A program made the translations under genes and the position numbers. The notes below the pieces were generated by a model. That model was given only the letters and a program-made list of their open reading frames with translations. It was not told the origin of the DNA and did no database searches. Below are positions 45,907 to 55,393 of a stretch of 64,000 nt of DNA, piece by piece. The stretch is from assembly GCA_030432255.1 (NCBI GenBank), contig JAUIHS010000006.1:124001-188000 (forward strand), written 5' to 3'. The DNA is from Phycisphaerae bacterium (GTDB taxonomy: Bacteria; Planctomycetota; Phycisphaerae; Phycisphaerales; UBA1924). How positions within the stretch are numbered: the first letter of the stretch is position 1; the number at the start of each line of letters is the position of its first letter.

Positions 45907-48825
45907 TCAGCACCCACTCCCCCAATCCCCCAGCACCGCATTCAGGTCATCGAAGTCAACCACGCCATCCCCCGTCACATCACCATCCTCGCCCGGCGCG
46001 ACACTCTGACTCCAGTTCGCCAGCACGAGGTTCAGGTCGTCGAAGTTGACTTCACCGTTGCCATCCGCATCGCCCGGTGTGCACGGGCCAGGCGGCGCGA
46101 CCGTGATATCCGCGATATCAACGATCACGTACTCCGCCGCGTCGACATTCCCGTCACCATTCACGGTGGCGGGCACCTGGAAGCCTGACAGCAACATGCC
46201 CCCATCCTGAGTCTCGAACACGCCCACCGCCAGCGCGATCTGCGTCGGCATCACCCCAAGTTCTCCCACGAGGTCAAGCGTGCCCTCGAGCACTCCACCA
46301 TTCGCACCCGTCGTCGCCTGGGATGCACCCGATGTATCAAACCAGCCCTCGTAGTCGTTGTCATTCTCGTCAGCCAGGAACGCATCCCACTGCGCCACCT
46401 GCCCCGCCTTCGCCCAGTTCGCAGCCGTCAATGCACCGGGCATCTCCGCCACGTAGATGAAGTGATCCTGTCCCTCACCGGCATCTTCAGTCGCCACGTA
46501 CAACGTCTGGCCGATCACACCTGCATACAGGTGAAGCCCGCCGCTGGATGCAACCTCTGTCGCATCGCCATCCAGCACGCCGTCCATCGTCCACATCGGT
46601 TCCAGCTCACCACCCATCACGGGGAAGTGCCAGTCAGCGCCGTTGTTGTTGTCCCACGTGCCACCGCCGTCGTTGAAGACGAAGTCGAACTGCGACGCCG
46701 AACCCGGCAGCGCGATGTCGATCTCCCACACCTCGTCTCCCGCATTCCACGTCATCAGCGCATCCGGCGGCACCGTCGACCAGTTGTCAAAGCCGTAGTG
46801 AATCCACACATTCCCCGCGCTCGCGAGCACACCACCCGCCGGGTCATACTCGACATGGGCACTGCCGCCGGCCACCAGCGGATCCGGTGTCACCGCGACA
46901 CCCGACGGTCCACCACCACCCGCGATACCGACGTACACATGCTGAATGTCCGTCTTCTTCACGTTCCCCTGCCCGTCAACCGCCTCAACGTAGTAGTCGA
47001 TCAGCACATCCGACTGCCCGTTGATCATCGCGCTGTATCGCGTCGCGCGATACGTCGCACCCAGCACGCCCGCGGGCGGCGCCGGATCACTCTGAGCGGT
47101 CATCGACACGCTGTTCCACGCACCCACTTCCGCACCCCCGGCAAAAGTCTCGTTCTGGATCGACGCGATCGGATTGAAGCCATCCGCATCCACACGCCAG
47201 TGCAACGTGATCGCTGACACACCACTCACGTCATCCGCGAAAGTCCACACCTCGAAGTCGGATGGCTCCGGTGTTCCGCCCCACTCATAGCCGCCCGGGT
47301 TATAGGGTTCGCGCTGCGGCACGAAGATCGTCGGTGCCACCGTGTCCGCGCCAGTCCCGATCACTGCATCAGCGAACGTCACCGCCTGGTTGCACCCGCG
47401 GGTCACGTTGCTGTCCCACACCTCGGTTCCGTCCCAGTACCAGTAGTCGGATGCTTCTGACACCAGCAGGTAATGCCATGCCCGATCCGTGTTCGTGCCC
47501 GCGCCATTCAGGATGTTCCCGATCGACGAATACGGCGCAATCGCATCCGCCGTGAAGACGCGGTTCTTCGCCGCGGTCAGGACCGCCCAACTGTTCCTGT
47601 CCGGACTCCACCCGGACCCGTTCGGATCACCGAGCCACTTCTTGAACTCCGGATCACCGTTGTCAGCACCCGCCCACGATCCATCTTCCACGTGGATCAC
47701 ATCATTCGTGTCCACCGGGAAGCGCTGCAGGTAATCATCCACCGTGGTGACCTCGTAGTCCGGATCACCCGATACCCAGTTCACCATGTTCTGGAAGTTG
47801 TGGTGGTAGTACGACTCGGACCCGCCGCCGAAGTTGTCGCCGTCATGATGCAGCATCACGAACATCGGATGCTGCGCATCCGTGTTCCAACCCAGGTACT
47901 GATCCATCACCTGGTCGTACAGGAAGGCGCCGTAGCCGCCCCGGCCGTCTTCGTTCCCCTCGTACCGCGCCGCTGGCACCGCCACGATCCGCGAGATCGC
48001 CCCCGTCTCCGGATCGACATGCTGCACGTAGTGCGGCTGATACCCGAAAGGCACGCTCACCTGGCTCGGCGCCCACAGGTTGTTCAACTGCACCCATGCC
48101 CCGCCGTTCTGCGCCGGGTCAGGGTTGATCTGGTCAGCCGCGTTCGGCGCAAAGAGGTTCGATGCATTGGTATGCGGATACCCGACACACGCGCGATCGA
48201 AGTGAATGTTGTCCACCAGGATCCAGTCGAGCTCGATGCCCGGCGCCGTCAGCGCCGGAATGATCCGCGTCGAGAAGGCCGTCTCCGGCGGGAACATGCC
48301 GTTTGATTGAGGCCCCGCCCACGTCTGACCGTGCACATGCTGGTGCAGACGAATCTGCATGACCGCATCTTCGTAATCCAGCAGAGGCATCAGCGGGTGG
48401 TGATAGCCGAAGGCCACCATGTCCAGCCGCGGATGCCCGAGGGAGGTAGTCCACGTATTCGCCTGGTCGTACGCCCCATCCCAGTTCGTCCACTGTCCGC
48501 CGTGCACGCCGGCGCCGGCAAGCGCATTGAGGTTCTCGATCAAGGACCCCGAGAAACTCACCTGCGCACCGAGGTGCGACTGGCCAAGACCCGCCTGCAC
48601 AGCATCCCGCGGCCACCCCGTGTACGGTCCCAGTCGCTGATTGTGGACATCGACGACGCTGAAGGAGAAGTAGCCCCCTGCATCGGTCGCGAGCACCGAC
48701 TCGTAGGGATAGTAGATCGGCTGGTGCATGTGCCAGAGGAACCCGATCTGGATGGGCGCGGCGGTCGCCGCACCTGCAGCGCACAAGAAAAAAGCGCCTG
48801 TCCACGTCAGCCTGGATCCACGCAT
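45907..48825 (-). CDS. Secreted GH57-like alpha-glucanase with CBM25-like module and dockerin-like repeats
   Basis: Exported protein of 972 aa; ATG 48825 starts the signal peptide (MRGSRLTWTGAFFLCAAGAATA). The catalytic part (about 25-520) begins FLWHMHQPIYYPYE, the GH57 HQPxxxP region; FPPETAFSTRIIPAL may hold the catalytic Glu. A segment at about 650-735 (VWIHYGFDNW, FDFVFNDGGGTWDNNNG) closely resembles the starch-binding CBM25. A CBM9/DOMON-like region (about 750-850) follows, then two dockerin-like repeats (45925-46080) ending WGSGC, with Cys as the last residue. Probably degrades starch or glycogen outside the cell. A LacI-type operator candidate lies 50 bases upstream. Confidence 0.82.
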   Translation of the reverse strand: MRGSRLTWTGAFFLCAAGAATAAPIQIGFLWHMHQPIYYPYESVLATDAGGYFSFSVVDVHNQRLGPYTGWPRDAVQAGLGQSHLGAQVSFSGSLIENLNALAGAGVHGGQWTNWDGAYDQANTWTTSLGHPRLDMVAFGYHHPLMPLLDYEDAVMQIRLHQHVHGQTWAGPQSNGMFPPETAFSTRIIPALTAPGIELDWILVDNIHFDRACVGYPHTNASNLFAPNAADQINPDPAQNGGAWVQLNNLWAPSQVSVPFGYQPHYVQHVDPETGAISRIVAVPAARYEGNEDGRGGYGAFLYDQVMDQYLGWNTDAQHPMFVMLHHDGDNFGGGSESYYHHNFQNMVNWVSGDPDYEVTTVDDYLQRFPVDTNDVIHVEDGSWAGADNGDPEFKKWLGDPNGSGWSPDRNSWAVLTAAKNRVFTADAIAPYSSIGNILNGAGTNTDRAWHYLLVSEASDYWYWDGTEVWDSNVTRGCNQAVTFADAVIGTGADTVAPTIFVPQREPYNPGGYEWGGTPEPSDFEVWTFADDVSGVSAITLHWRVDADGFNPIASIQNETFAGGAEVGAWNSVSMTAQSDPAPPAGVLGATYRATRYSAMINGQSDVLIDYYVEAVDGQGNVKKTDIQHVYVGIAGGGGPSGVAVTPDPLVAGGSAHVEYDPAGGVLASAGNVWIHYGFDNWSTVPPDALMTWNAGDEVWEIDIALPGSASQFDFVFNDGGGTWDNNNGADWHFPVMGGELEPMWTMDGVLDGDATEVASSGGLHLYAGVIGQTLYVATEDAGEGQDHFIYVAEMPGALTAANWAKAGQVAQWDAFLADENDNDYEGWFDTSGASQATTGANGGVLEGTLDLVGELGVMPTQIALAVGVFETQDGGMLLSGFQVPATVNGDGNVDAAEYVIVDIADITVAPPGPCTPGDADGNGEVNFDDLNLVLANWSQSVAPGEDGDVTGDGVVDFDDLNAVLGDWGSGC

Positions 48826-48875
48826 CGGGTCACACTCCATCTCTCTGATTTGAAGGGTCGGGGAGGACACAGCTT

Positions 48876-48891
48876 GGTGTAACGTTTTACC
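48876..48891 (-). promoter_or_regulatory. LacI-family operator-like sequence upstream of the GH57-like gene
   Basis: GGTGTAACGTTTTACC matches its own reverse complement at 13 of 16 positions, centred on AACGTT. LacI/CcpA-type operators have this form (GTAA, central CG, TTAC). It is 51 bases upstream of the start codon, and the gene encodes a probable starch-active enzyme, a usual target of sugar-responsive LacI-type regulators. Confidence 0.5.
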
Positions 48892-49174
48892 ATGTCGACC
48901 CCCGCAACGGTAGTGAAAACAGCCGGCCCGCACTCGCCGGCTTCGCTAACTACCAAAACCGACAAGGATTTAGGAGTCACTGTGCATCGAAGAATGAGGA
49001 CGAATTCACGGGACTCTCACCAACCCAGCGGATAGTGTGTGCTCACATCACCGCGATTTCGCCGACACAACCCGCTCGGCGGTGCCAGTCGCAGTGTCAA
49101 CGAATGAATCCATTCATCCGGAACAGACGTCGGGAGGACGGCCCTCTTCTCCCGGCAAATCGGAGAATCTGACC
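48892..49174. other. Divergent intergenic region
   Basis: About 280 bases between the GH57-like gene (with its operator) and the HzsA-like gene. It must hold the two divergent promoters; none is clear. A small inverted repeat ATGAAT-CC-ATTCAT is at 49104-49117. No gene seen. Confidence 0.35.
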
Positions 49175-52100
49175 ATGAGTGTCATCGACGCACCCGGCGT
49201 GCGAAGCTTCCTCCGCGCCCTGCTCACCGCCATCATCCTCTTCCCCGCACCGGCTTACGCCGGAAACGTCGTCGACTACGACATCGTCTACGTCCGGCAG
49301 CCCCGACACGGCGATGTCACACCCATCGTCTGGCCAGATGTCGCACAGCCCGGGCGACTCGAACCCGGCGCCGAACTCATGCTCCTCCACCCCGACGGCT
49401 CGCAGGAAGTCCTCGTCGACCCCGGACCCGGCGCCGTCACCGACCCCGCCGTCTCGCTCGATGGTCAGTGGGTCTACTACAGCCTCTTCCATGACGTCGA
49501 AACACTCAACAACGAACGACTCGGCCTCTCATACGCCGGCTCCGACATCTATCGCATCCACATCCAGTCGCGAACCGTCGAACAACTCACCTTCGGTGAA
49601 TTCACGCCCGCAACCGCCGCCGGAAACTGGACCTCCGATCCGCTCGAAGCCGATACGACGCAGTTCAACAGCCTCGGATACGGCGTCATGAACACCGGGC
49701 CATGCCCACTTCCCAACGGCAGGCTTGCATTCACCAGCACTCGCAACGGCCTCGAAGTGCCTCGCGGCGGTCGCTACGGTGTCTTCCAGCTTTTCGTCAT
49801 GGATGAGGACGGCGCCAATGTCACCCCCATCGCGCCAATGAGCCTCAGCGGTGCGCTCCATCCCACGCTGCTCCGCGACGGACGCATCCTCTTCTCATCA
49901 CACGAATCACAGGGCGCTCGTGACCGTCGCCAATGGTCACTGATGGCGATCAAACCCGACGGCCGCGACTGGACCCCCGTCGTGAGCGCCTTCCGTCGCG
50001 CCCAGGCCTTCCACTTCCCGACGCAACTCGCCGACGGCAATGTTGTCTTCGTTGACTACTACAACCTCCACAACCTCGGCTTCGGCGCGCTGCGCAGACT
50101 CCCCGAACCCGGCTTCGACACCATGGGCCCCTTCCACTCCGCCATCAAGGACGAGAATCCGAGGCTCTACTTCACGGACTCCGATGGCATCTCCACCAAC
50201 TTCCGCATGCCCTTCACACCCGTCGGCATGTTCTCACTCACCCCTTTCACGCACGCGAAGGACCAGGCCGCACCGCTGCTCCCCGATGGTGAGACCCGTG
50301 CGGGCAAACTGACGCAGCCGACCGCCGCGCCGGAGAACGACATTCTCGTCGTCTGGTCTGGCGGCCCCGTCAACACGCTCCAGCGTCCCGTCAACCTCCC
50401 CACTGTTGACAGCGGGATCTACCTGATCCCCGGTGCGGCGACGATGAACAGCCACGAAGATCTCATCGAGATCCTCAACGATCCGGGTTACAACGAAGCG
50501 TGGCCGAGGCCAGTGGTCGCATGGAGCGACATCCATCCTGCGCCCCCCGCCGAACTCCCCTGGCTCCCCAACGACGGATCCGAACACGAACTCCTCCCGA
50601 AGGGCACGCCCTTCGGACTCATCGGCAGTTCCAGCGTGATCCGCCGCGAGACGGCCCCCGGGTTCACCGATGACACGCCTGAGTGGAACGGGCTCGACCC
50701 CTTCTCCAGTGCATCGGGTGCCAGCAGCAACTGGTCGTGGCAGGGCGCCGAGGCGGGTCTGTACGAAGACGAGGACGTCTACGCCATCCGGCTTCTCATG
50801 CTTGAGCCGACCACGCATCGCTCATACGGCCCCAACGCCGGGCGTCATTTCGATAACCACGCCGGCGAGCGCATGCGCATTCTCGGTGAAGTGCCAGTGC
50901 TCAAGCCTGCTCCCGGTGGCGGCTACGAAGAACTCACGCCCGGTACACCGGACTCCAGCTTCCTCGCCCGCATTCCGGCGGATACGCCCTTCACGTTCCA
51001 GACCATTGATCGTCGCGGCATGGTGCTCAATATGTCCCAGACCTGGCACCAGGTCAGGCCTGGAGAACTCCGCAATAACTGTGGCGGCTGCCATGCACAC
51101 AGCCAGGTGCCCATCGAGTTCGACACCACCATCGCCTCGACACCCGCTTACAGCGTTCCGGACCTGAGCAGCGGCACACCGCTGCTCAACCCGACCGGTG
51201 GTGACGATCCGGAGGTCCTCTGGACGAACAACGCCGCTGAAGATGTCGAGTTCTACCGAGACATCAGACCCATCCTGCAACGCAGTTGCATCCCGTGCCA
51301 CACGCGGAACTCACCGCTCCCGCCAGGGCAACTCGTCCTCGATGACTACGCGCTGTACAACGATCTGCCCGGTGACTACGCCCGGCTCGCGGCGGATCCG
51401 GCCGGCCAGTGGGGCTACCCCGCTGTCGCCAACGGTGGAGCATGGATCGGCATGAACGCAAGCCGCTACGTCCGCATGTTCCAGAGCAGGCGTTCACTTC
51501 TCATGTGGAAGCTGCACGGCGAGCGCCTGGATGGCTGGTCCAATGAAGATCATCCCACTGAGACGACGCCCGGCGATGCGAGCACGCTCCCGCCCGGTAC
51601 CAATGCTCAGGATGCCGATCTCGACTTCACCGGCACGCAGATGCCGCCTCCCGGAAGTGGTGTCGCTCCCCTCACCGACGCCGAGCGGATGACATTCGCG
51701 CGATGGATCGATCTCGGTTGCCCCATTGATACCGGACTCCATACCGGACACGAGGACTTCGGCTGGTTCCTCGATGAACTGCGGCCCGTTGTCCACGTCG
51801 ATGCACCGCGTCCCGGTCAGGCCGACGCACCGATCAGTGAACTGCGCATCGGGCTGACCGACCCCGGCTCCGGTCTCGACATGTCTTCGCTCTCGGTCAC
51901 GACCACCGCGTCCATCATGGGCCGCGCGCCCGGTGCCGAACTCGCCGACCTCTTCGTGCACGAAGGCGACAGCATCTGGACCGCCGCACTCACCGATCCG
52001 ATCACCAGCACTGCCACCATCAACCTCACCGTCTCGATTGATGACGTTCAGGGCAACCGCAACACCATCGTCCGCCGCTTCAGCGTCACGCCCACCGGTT

Positions 52101-52276
52101 GCATCGCCGACTTCGACAACGACAGCGTCATCACGATCTCAGACTTGAACGTCGTCCTGCAGAACTGGCAGGACGCCGTCGATCCCGGCACCAATGGAGA
52201 TGCGTCCGGTGATGGACTCGTCGACTTCACCGACCTCAACCGGATCCTCACGCAGTGGGGAGAGACCTGCCCGTAA
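49175..52276 (+). CDS. Secreted HzsA-like multihaem protein with dockerin-like repeats
   Basis: Exported 1033-aa protein; ATG 49175 begins a signal peptide (MSVIDAPGVRSFLRALL, to AYA) with GGAG about 8 bases upstream. The N-terminal two thirds is a beta-propeller-like fold (DIVYVRQPRHGD, GAVTDPAVSLDGQWVYYSLF) of the kind found in hydrazine synthase alpha and many planctomycete relatives. Two haem motifs follow, CGGCH (near 51085) and CIPCH (in RDIRPILQRSCIPCHT, near 51290). The end has two dockerin-like repeats (52105-52262), closing in WGETCP. Family resemblance does not mean hydrazine synthesis: no HzsB or HzsC is present. An extracellular redox role is likely. Confidence 0.82.
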   Translation: MSVIDAPGVRSFLRALLTAIILFPAPAYAGNVVDYDIVYVRQPRHGDVTPIVWPDVAQPGRLEPGAELMLLHPDGSQEVLVDPGPGAVTDPAVSLDGQWVYYSLFHDVETLNNERLGLSYAGSDIYRIHIQSRTVEQLTFGEFTPATAAGNWTSDPLEADTTQFNSLGYGVMNTGPCPLPNGRLAFTSTRNGLEVPRGGRYGVFQLFVMDEDGANVTPIAPMSLSGALHPTLLRDGRILFSSHESQGARDRRQWSLMAIKPDGRDWTPVVSAFRRAQAFHFPTQLADGNVVFVDYYNLHNLGFGALRRLPEPGFDTMGPFHSAIKDENPRLYFTDSDGISTNFRMPFTPVGMFSLTPFTHAKDQAAPLLPDGETRAGKLTQPTAAPENDILVVWSGGPVNTLQRPVNLPTVDSGIYLIPGAATMNSHEDLIEILNDPGYNEAWPRPVVAWSDIHPAPPAELPWLPNDGSEHELLPKGTPFGLIGSSSVIRRETAPGFTDDTPEWNGLDPFSSASGASSNWSWQGAEAGLYEDEDVYAIRLLMLEPTTHRSYGPNAGRHFDNHAGERMRILGEVPVLKPAPGGGYEELTPGTPDSSFLARIPADTPFTFQTIDRRGMVLNMSQTWHQVRPGELRNNCGGCHAHSQVPIEFDTTIASTPAYSVPDLSSGTPLLNPTGGDDPEVLWTNNAAEDVEFYRDIRPILQRSCIPCHTRNSPLPPGQLVLDDYALYNDLPGDYARLAADPAGQWGYPAVANGGAWIGMNASRYVRMFQSRRSLLMWKLHGERLDGWSNEDHPTETTPGDASTLPPGTNAQDADLDFTGTQMPPPGSGVAPLTDAERMTFARWIDLGCPIDTGLHTGHEDFGWFLDELRPVVHVDAPRPGQADAPISELRIGLTDPGSGLDMSSLSVTTTASIMGRAPGAELADLFVHEGDSIWTAALTDPITSTATINLTVSIDDVQGNRNTIVRRFSVTPTGCIADFDNDSVITISDLNVVLQNWQDAVDPGTNGDASGDGLVDFTDLNRILTQWGETCP

Positions 52277-52306
52277 GCCCGAAGGAGCAACGAGGAATCC
52301 GGGTGC

Positions 52307-55300
52307 TCAGTACCGTTCGAGCGCACGCCTGACAGCGCTCTTGAAGTCCACCATGCGGAACGGACGCGCCAGGATCACCGGGCCGGAGGCATCCGATGAC
52401 GCCTGAGTCTCGCCGCGCCCCCGACTGCCCACCACCACCGTCGGTGTCGATCCTGACTTCGACTCGAACATCGCGCGCATGGCATCGTCCATTTCCACGG
52501 CACCCACGACCAGCAGCGACACATCGTCGCGCGACATCGCGCTCGGACCGTCGATCACCACCTCGTAGCCGATGGACTCAAGAGTGCTCGCCATCAGGCC
52601 GCGAACATGAACATCCGGTTCAACCAGCAATGCCCGTTGCACGCCTGCCTCCGGAAGGCGCTCTGGAACCGGGATCGGTTTCTCAGGTTCAATCGCCGGA
52701 AGGTAGATCGAGAATGTCGTCCCCTCGCCGATCTTCGTGTCGACCAGTACCTGTCCGCCATGCTCCCGGACGATGCCGTGAATGACTGACAGACCGAGGC
52801 CCGTCCCCCGCTCACGCGGCTTCGTGGTGAAGAACGGATCGAAAATTCGAGGCAGGGCTGCCGGAGAGATACCGGATCCCGTATCCGACACCTGAAGCAC
52901 CGCGCACGGATGCCCGCGCAGCGGCTCCAGTGCCGGCACCGCGGGGGCTTCCTCGATCAGGCCGCACGACACCCGCAGGGACCCGCCCCGGGGCATGGCA
53001 TCCGCGGCGTTCAATGCGAGATTCATGACGACCTGCTGCATCTGCGTTGCGTTGGCTCGCACCCACGGCTCCGGTGCGCCATCCAGATCGACCGTGACCT
53101 CGACATCGCGCGGCAGCGTCGCCTGGATCAGGCGCGTGGCATTCTCCACCGCCTCGCTCAGTCGATACGGACGCCGCTCCATCGCGGCACCACGGCTGAA
53201 CGTCAGCAGCGAGTTGACGACATCACCTGCCTGTTTCGCCGCCTCCTGGATCGAAGCCAGTTCCTGTCGGGTGGGATGCTCCGGCTCCAACCGGTCCATG
53301 GCAACCTTGACGTGCGCGAAGATAGCGGTGAGCACGTTCTTGAAGTCGTGCGCGATACCGCTCGCCAACTGCCCGATGGCCTCGATACGTTGCGCCTGGC
53401 GCAGTTCCTCTTCGAGCATCCGTCGCCGCGTGATGTCCCGGATCACGACGATCAACTGATCATCGAGGAAGGGCAGCAGTCGTGCCTCCAGGTGCCGATC
53501 GTCGTCTTCTTCCGAGTAGATGTAATCCAGCACGATCAGCGCATTGCGACGGCGCACGTCCACCATCGTTTCCTCGAAGATCTCTGCAACGTCACTGGGG
53601 AGGAGTTCATGCAGCGACCTCCCCTCAAGTGATCCCACCGTGGGCGTCAGCCCGGCCGTAGCACCGTGCGAGTCCAGCACCACGCCCGAACTGCTGAGCC
53701 TCACATACAGGTCGGGCAGTGCATCGAAGATGCGCTGGAGTTCGTGCGTCTTGTTGAGCAGTTGCTGCTCGGCAAGGATGCGCTGCGTGACGTCCCGAAA
53801 GACGATCTGAGCAGCGGTGTCGCCCTCGTGCGTGCACTGTGTTCCCGCGGACTCGACGATCATCTCGGTCCCGTCTGCCCTGATCCAGGTCTGTGTCTCA
53901 CGCTCGACCATCATTTCCGTAGTCTCGAGTCGCCGGATCCGCTGCCGCTCTCCGTCGCGATAGTCCTCTGCCAGGAAGCGAAGGAACGGCTCACCCAGCA
54001 GTCTCGTCGGGTCATCAACGCGCAGCAGCCGCCGCGCTGACGCGTTCGCGTAGACGATGAGGCCGCGCTTCTCGATCAGAATGCCATCCGGCGAAGTTTC
54101 CACCAGCCGGCGATAGCGCTGTTCGCTCTCGACCAGTGCCGCCTGCGATCGCTTGCGCTCGAGTTCGGCCGATGCACGAACGGCGAAGATACGCAGGATC
54201 GATTCCATGAACGGAATGTTCGTCATCGGGCGCCGATCCAGTACGCACAGCAGTCCCAGCGCCTGGCCGGAAGAGTCAAACAACGGTGTCCCGATGAAGC
54301 TGTCGACTCCAAGATCGCGAATGAACGGATCCTCCGGGAACTGCTGACGCAATTCGCCCGGGAAACAGCGGAGTCCCTGCCGGATCACGACCTCGCACGG
54401 AGAGCCGATGATCGAGCAACTCAGGTTCTCAACAATCTCGCCGCGCTCGGACGCCGCGATCGCCCTGATCCTGCTCGTGTCCCGCCGGTCCAGTTCGCAC
54501 ACCAGCACGTACTCGACCTTCAGCGTCGAAGCCAGGTACTGCACGAGCGACCGGAAGAATGCCTGCCCCGTCGTCGCCGAGACGCCGTGCGCAATCTGGC
54601 GCAGTGCGTCCTCCGCCCGCCGGCGCTCGGTCACATCGCGCAGCACCGACAGGAAGTGTCCGTTGGGCAACTGGCGGGTCGAGTACTCCGCGATCCGCGT
54701 CTCATCATCCGGACGCACGAAGGGAAATGTCCCCTGCCCATCCACGCTCGCACGCGAAGAAGAGAAGCGCGCCGCGGCCAGCGCACCTGTCATCTCGGCG
54801 TCGCCCGGATCGATCTGCTCGAGCGTTGTGCGTGAGCATCCGAAGAGATCGCAGGCCGCATCATTGAACTCGACGAATCGCCCCCGCGCATCGGTGACCA
54901 GGATGGCGTCATGGCTGGACTCGAAGAGCATCCGAAGTCGCTGCCGACTCTCGACCAGCGCCTGCTCGACGCTGGCGCGCCACCCACCGAGGGGATCCTC
55001 GACGACGGGTTCAGCATTCTCGAAGAGCAACAGGATGTACCGACCACCGTGACCTGCTATGCGGCTCCCGCGGACGCGATCCGCGCGATCCCGGAAACCC
55101 AGCAACCCGCTGCAGGACACCGAGAAGCGCGCACGTGCGCCCGTCACCAGGCCGTTGATCTCATGCATCACGTGTGAGACGTTGACTTCACTCCACGATT
55201 CCATCGAGGAGAGCACGTCATGAATCGATCGACCGCACCAGTCTTCGCGTTCGTCGCGTCCTCGTCCCAACAGCAGAAGCCAGGAGGTGTTGACGCACAC

Positions 55301-55393
55301 GATCCGACACTCCGGGTCAATGACAACAGCCGGATCAGCAATCGCATCGAGCAGTGCCGTGTCAATGGGCATCGCCCCATGGTCAGCAGCCAC
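52307..55393 (-). CDS. Hybrid-type histidine kinase: four PAS, GAF, and a degenerate receiver
   Basis: 1028-aa kinase without membrane helices, so soluble. Order: PAS (about 10-125), PAS (150-260), GAF (265-415), PAS (420-545), PAS (550-660), dimerisation domain with His682 (SGIAHDFKNVLTA), ATPase domain (780-895, with NLALNAADAM and GTGLGLSVIHGIV), and a C-terminal receiver-like domain (about 910-1028). In the latter the strand that normally carries the phosphorylated Asp reads SLLVVGAVEM, without that Asp, so it should not accept phosphate. GTG 55393 has AGGAGG about 6 bases upstream. It converges on the HzsA-like gene with a 30-base gap. Confidence 0.9.
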   Translation of the reverse strand: MAADHGAMPIDTALLDAIADPAVVIDPECRIVCVNTSWLLLLGRGRDEREDWCGRSIHDVLSSMESWSEVNVSHVMHEINGLVTGARARFSVSCSGLLGFRDRADRVRGSRIAGHGGRYILLLFENAEPVVEDPLGGWRASVEQALVESRQRLRMLFESSHDAILVTDARGRFVEFNDAACDLFGCSRTTLEQIDPGDAEMTGALAAARFSSSRASVDGQGTFPFVRPDDETRIAEYSTRQLPNGHFLSVLRDVTERRRAEDALRQIAHGVSATTGQAFFRSLVQYLASTLKVEYVLVCELDRRDTSRIRAIAASERGEIVENLSCSIIGSPCEVVIRQGLRCFPGELRQQFPEDPFIRDLGVDSFIGTPLFDSSGQALGLLCVLDRRPMTNIPFMESILRIFAVRASAELERKRSQAALVESEQRYRRLVETSPDGILIEKRGLIVYANASARRLLRVDDPTRLLGEPFLRFLAEDYRDGERQRIRRLETTEMMVERETQTWIRADGTEMIVESAGTQCTHEGDTAAQIVFRDVTQRILAEQQLLNKTHELQRIFDALPDLYVRLSSSGVVLDSHGATAGLTPTVGSLEGRSLHELLPSDVAEIFEETMVDVRRRNALIVLDYIYSEEDDDRHLEARLLPFLDDQLIVVIRDITRRRMLEEELRQAQRIEAIGQLASGIAHDFKNVLTAIFAHVKVAMDRLEPEHPTRQELASIQEAAKQAGDVVNSLLTFSRGAAMERRPYRLSEAVENATRLIQATLPRDVEVTVDLDGAPEPWVRANATQMQQVVMNLALNAADAMPRGGSLRVSCGLIEEAPAVPALEPLRGHPCAVLQVSDTGSGISPAALPRIFDPFFTTKPRERGTGLGLSVIHGIVREHGGQVLVDTKIGEGTTFSIYLPAIEPEKPIPVPERLPEAGVQRALLVEPDVHVRGLMASTLESIGYEVVIDGPSAMSRDDVSLLVVGAVEMDDAMRAMFESKSGSTPTVVVGSRGRGETQASSDASGPVILARPFRMVDFKSAVRRALERY

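Noticed and set aside
49175-52276. Call of the gene as hydrazine synthase of an anammox bacterium
   Set aside because: No HzsB/HzsC or other anammox genes are present; HzsA-like proteins are widespread in planctomycetes that do not perform anammox.
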